From contig RDYP01000001.1 in assembly GCA_004293445.1 (NCBI GenBank), positions 1 to 64,000 on the forward strand: a DNA stretch of 64,000 nt, read 5' to 3'. A program made the position numbers and the translations under genes. This document shows, piece after piece, positions 61,354 through 64,000 of this stretch (its first letter is position 1; each line of letters opens with the position of its first letter). Under the pieces are notes generated by a model. It made no database searches, had not been told where the DNA came from, and saw nothing but the letters and a program-made list of their open reading frames with translations. The DNA is from Verrucomicrobiota bacterium (lineage in GTDB: Bacteria; Verrucomicrobiota; Verrucomicrobiia; Verrucomicrobiales; Akkermansiaceae).

Positions 61354-64000
61354 CTACGAGTCGGTATTCGGCGTCGCGAATACCTGGAATTCGTTGATGT
61401 TGATCGGCCCATCCGCCTTGAGGATTTTAAGCCGCACGGTGCGGGTTTTTAGGGCGGGGAAGGCGAGGGATTTGTCCGCGCCGATCGTCGTTCCCCGAGC
61501 GATTTCCCGCCAGGCGTCGTCTAGCAAGGCTTCGATGGCGAACTGTCGGGTATGGGCGAAGTCCTTCTCCGAAATCCAAGCGCGGGAGAGTTCGGTGGGT
61601 TTGTCGAACTCGATCGTCAGGCTGGCTTCGCGTGCGTTCTTGGCAGCTCCCCAGCGGGTCATGAGGTCGCTATCGTTGGCCATCGACGCCTCAAAACCAG
61701 TGCCTGGCCAGGTGGAAGAGGCGAGGATCGGCATGCGGGCGCTTGCGAAGGTGGGTGGGAGGTAGGGGGGCACCTTGCCGAGCCAGTTGACGAGGTCCGC
61801 GCTGCGGGATGCCGGGGTGACTTTGAGAGATTGCAGGCGGCCATCGCGCAGGGATCCTTCCACGATGGTTTCGCGGGGTGCGTGGAGTTTGAAATCGACA
61901 TCCCAGTCCGCGGGCCAGGCGGGAAAGAGGTGGAGTTTGTCGCCGGGAGTCTGCAGCAGCATTTCCTGGAGTTGAGCCATGGCGGCGCCTCCATGGTCCA
62001 TATCGGGACGTCCGCAAAACGTCAGTCCGTCCCAGAAGGCGGGGTAGCGTGGTATTTCCCAACCCTCGCGAGCCCAGCGGAGTTCCCAAGGGCTGAGGGA
62101 TTTCTGGGTGCTCCAGCCTTTGCCCTCGACGGGGTCCGGGTGACGTGGGTGGAGAAATTTCGCCAGTGCGTAATTGCGAGCGGTATGGGTAAGGCCGAGG
62201 CGGGTGGCGAAGAGACCGCCTTGATACCAGCAGAAGTGGTTCTTCTGCTTGGCGGGGCAGGTGTCGCCATGTTCGAAGCTGTCGCGGGCAAGTGCGAGAT
62301 CGGGCAGACCGACGCCATAAAGGTGGAAGGGAAAAACGGGATAGAGGTGGGGCAGTTCCATGTTGAAGTCGGGGCGTTGGGACTGCCACGACTTGGCGGG
62401 TGCGATTTGGCGAACGCCTTTCCATTTGTGGACGGGGAGGGCCGGTAGCGTGGCGGCAAAAGATTTCCAGAAGCTGCGCTGGCTGGGGCTGGCGAGGTGA
62501 TCGGGTAGGTCGAGCAAGGCACCGCTGAGCGCGTGCAGGCCAGCTAGGGTCGGGGCGTCATTGGTAGTGCCCGCGTGGGACTCGAGCGCGTTGCCGGGGA
62601 AGATGACGAGTCGGCCGTCCTCATCGAGTTCGCGGCCGACCTTTGTCAGGTGCTGCTTGCGATAGAACTGATCGAAAAAGCGCAGCATGCCGTCGGCGAT
62701 CGGAAGGTAAGGGCGGGGGTCGGTTCCGAAGTAGCTGCTGCTTTGAAGCATCATCAGCGCGAATTCCATGCCGCTGACGTAGTGGTAGCGCAGGCATTCT
62801 GGAGCGGTGTGGCCGCTGCCGTCCTTGGTTGTGTAAACGGGCAGGCCGAAGAGATCGATGTCTTCCGGGAAGACGGCGCCGCGGATATTCCAGAAGTGCT
62901 TGGCCCACGCGATGGCGAGTCCGTGACGGGACTTGTAGAAATCGAGCCCCACCTTCAGCAGATCCGCGTCGCCGGACTTGAGCATGGGCCAGTGCAGGAG
63001 GCGTTGATTTTGTGCCGTGAATCCGGCGTGTGCCCATTGCCTTTCGTTGGGATCGGTCTCCATGAGGAAGGGGCCTCCATTGAAGAGCGTGGGCATTTTG
63101 CCGCTGCGGTTGGTGGCGAGCATGGCGCGGAACAGCTGATAATTGCGTCCGACCTCCCAAGCAGGATCGGCGGCGGACTTTCCGGGCTGGATGACGATGT
63201 GGCTGCGACTCCAAAAATCGCTCCACCATTTCCGGGTCCTCGCTTGGTCGGCATCAATGTGGCGCTTGGCGTGGGACTCCAGTGCGGCGACTTCGCGCTT
63301 CCAGGTGCCAAGGCTTGGGTCCTGTGCGATGCGGAGAGTGGCCTGGATATCGAAGCTCTCGACGGCCTGAGGCGTGGCGATGTTCCATCCCGTGGTGCGG
63401 ACGCCTTCGTTTTCGGCCTCGCTGCTGCCAGCGGCGACGAAACCGGTCCCGGTCAGTCGCCCGCCCCAGGTGTGGTTGGCCATGGGATCGGGCACGGCTT
63501 TGGCGATCTTTTCGATGTGGTTCTTTGCGATCAAGTCGCGGCGCTGCGGTGATGGGCCGTCGATGCGGAAATGCCAGAGCGCGGCGTTTCGATCGAAGCC
63601 CCCCTGCGCGCCGCCTAGCAGCTCGATGGCGGCCTTCACCTTGACTGGCTTGGACGAGGTGCCATTCACGTGGACGACGGGTTGGAATGCGTCCACCCAG
63701 ACTTGAAGTCTGAGTTCGGTGCCATCGGCTGCCTGGCCGCTGATGTGGATGCTGTTATCGGCCAGTTTCAGTTCTTGGTGGAGCTTTCCTGCAAAGGGAT
63801 TGGGGGTGAGGGAGATTCGGACGCGGCCCATTTTTACCTGAGACTGGCCGTTCCAACTGTCGGGAGACGCGATGTAGAACCGCAGATCTTCGGGGGTCGT
63901 CCACAGGTTCAGAGCGACGTTTCCTCCGCCGCAGGGCATTGAATGCAAGGCCTTCGTGCCGGGTTCATGCCAGCTGATGTTGTAGGGATCGAGCCACGAA
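61354..64000 (-). CDS. DUF5703 / GH95-like glycosidase with F5/8-type C-terminal domain (5' partial)
   Basis: The reading frame is open through the right edge (reads WLDPYNISWHEPGTKA before LHSMPCGGGNVALNLW), so the gene starts outside. SMPCGGGNVALNLW matches the DUF5703 N-terminal pattern. The central part resembles the (alpha/alpha)6 barrel of GH95/related fucosidases, with ALMMLQSSSYFGTDPRPYLP, YRKQHLTKVGRELDEDGRL and SPWELRWAREGWEIPRYPAF. The C-terminal region (SSTWPGTGFEASMANDSDLM, NINEFQVFA) is an F5/8-type discoidin-like sugar-binding module. It probably acts on an exported glycan, but the substrate is not clear. Confidence 0.82.
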   Translation of the reverse strand, partial: SWLDPYNISWHEPGTKALHSMPCGGGNVALNLWTTPEDLRFYIASPDSWNGQSQVKMGRVRISLTPNPFAGKLHQELKLADNSIHISGQAADGTELRLQVWVDAFQPVVHVNGTSSKPVKVKAAIELLGGAQGGFDRNAALWHFRIDGPSPQRRDLIAKNHIEKIAKAVPDPMANHTWGGRLTGTGFVAAGSSEAENEGVRTTGWNIATPQAVESFDIQATLRIAQDPSLGTWKREVAALESHAKRHIDADQARTRKWWSDFWSRSHIVIQPGKSAADPAWEVGRNYQLFRAMLATNRSGKMPTLFNGGPFLMETDPNERQWAHAGFTAQNQRLLHWPMLKSGDADLLKVGLDFYKSRHGLAIAWAKHFWNIRGAVFPEDIDLFGLPVYTTKDGSGHTAPECLRYHYVSGMEFALMMLQSSSYFGTDPRPYLPIADGMLRFFDQFYRKQHLTKVGRELDEDGRLVIFPGNALESHAGTTNDAPTLAGLHALSGALLDLPDHLASPSQRSFWKSFAATLPALPVHKWKGVRQIAPAKSWQSQRPDFNMELPHLYPVFPFHLYGVGLPDLALARDSFEHGDTCPAKQKNHFCWYQGGLFATRLGLTHTARNYALAKFLHPRHPDPVEGKGWSTQKSLSPWELRWAREGWEIPRYPAFWDGLTFCGRPDMDHGGAAMAQLQEMLLQTPGDKLHLFPAWPADWDVDFKLHAPRETIVEGSLRDGRLQSLKVTPASRSADLVNWLGKVPPYLPPTFASARMPILASSTWPGTGFEASMANDSDLMTRWGAAKNAREASLTIEFDKPTELSRAWISEKDFAHTRQFAIEALLDDAWREIARGTTIGADKSLAFPALKTRTVRLKILKADGPININEFQVFATPNTDS

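Overview
The window looks like chromosomal DNA of a Verrucomicrobiota bacterium, probably of the Verrucomicrobiales type (Luteolibacter- or Haloferula-like). This is inferred from gene content and general character only, with no database search. The signs are high GC, many GTG/TTG starts with weak Shine-Dalgarno sites, a Gram-negative envelope (LptE, BamD, OprP-type porin, PilT), and large secreted GH106 and DUF5703 glycosidases. ThuA and Gfo/Idh/MocA proteins, an H1-like lysine/alanine/proline tail on a DksA-like protein, and DUF1573 and zinc-ribbon proteins also fit. No rRNA, tRNA or CRISPR array was recognised.

Layout. 1-2430 is an accessory strip of lower GC. It holds the 3' end of a tyrosine-recombinase gene running in frame into an orphan RHS tip with an AMOP-like C-terminal domain, a translationally coupled small lipoprotein, an IS3 OrfA stub, and three tiny phage-like genes. 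2518-6842 is housekeeping: pheA, scpB, the DksA-like gene, rpmG, rpsR and folE2. 6919-9271 has a YihY-type membrane protein, a glycosyltransferase and an SDR. 9421-12309 is an ECF sigma/anti-sigma operon ending in DUF1573 and rhodanese proteins. 12284-17130 carries a zinc-ribbon protein, two tandem PilT-type ATPases and a YqjD/YqjE-like envelope trio. 17238-30615 mixes an AsmA-like protein, an MBL hydrolase, moaA, a ThuA protein, PBP2, hemB, an RlmM-like methylase, a BaiN/HI0933 flavoprotein and an oxidoreductase. 30808-33081 pairs an MFS transporter with a sugar isomerase. 33143-35964 encodes a coiled-coil protein and acetyl-CoA synthetase.

36237-42567 is a phosphate-acquisition locus. A frameshifted OprP-like porin diverges from pstS-pstC-pstA-pstB, and the space between holds a cluster of GTGAC/GTCAC repeats resembling Pho boxes. 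PstC is twice the usual length because of a large periplasmic insert.

42705-53372 holds a spermidine-synthase-like methylase, an anchored coiled-coil protein, rimO, a TIM-barrel isomerase, rsmI, lptE-like, bamD-like, proC, a TPR protein, ispH and a TIGR02206 membrane protein. 53416-64000 has a GH106 rhamnosidase, a short ParC, a small membrane protein, hrpB and a DUF5703 glycosidase cut by the window edge.

The most unusual items are the AMOP-like RHS tip with its integrase fusion, the H1-like/DksA fusion beside zinc-sparing paralogues, the giant PstC insert, and the Pho-box-like divergent control region.
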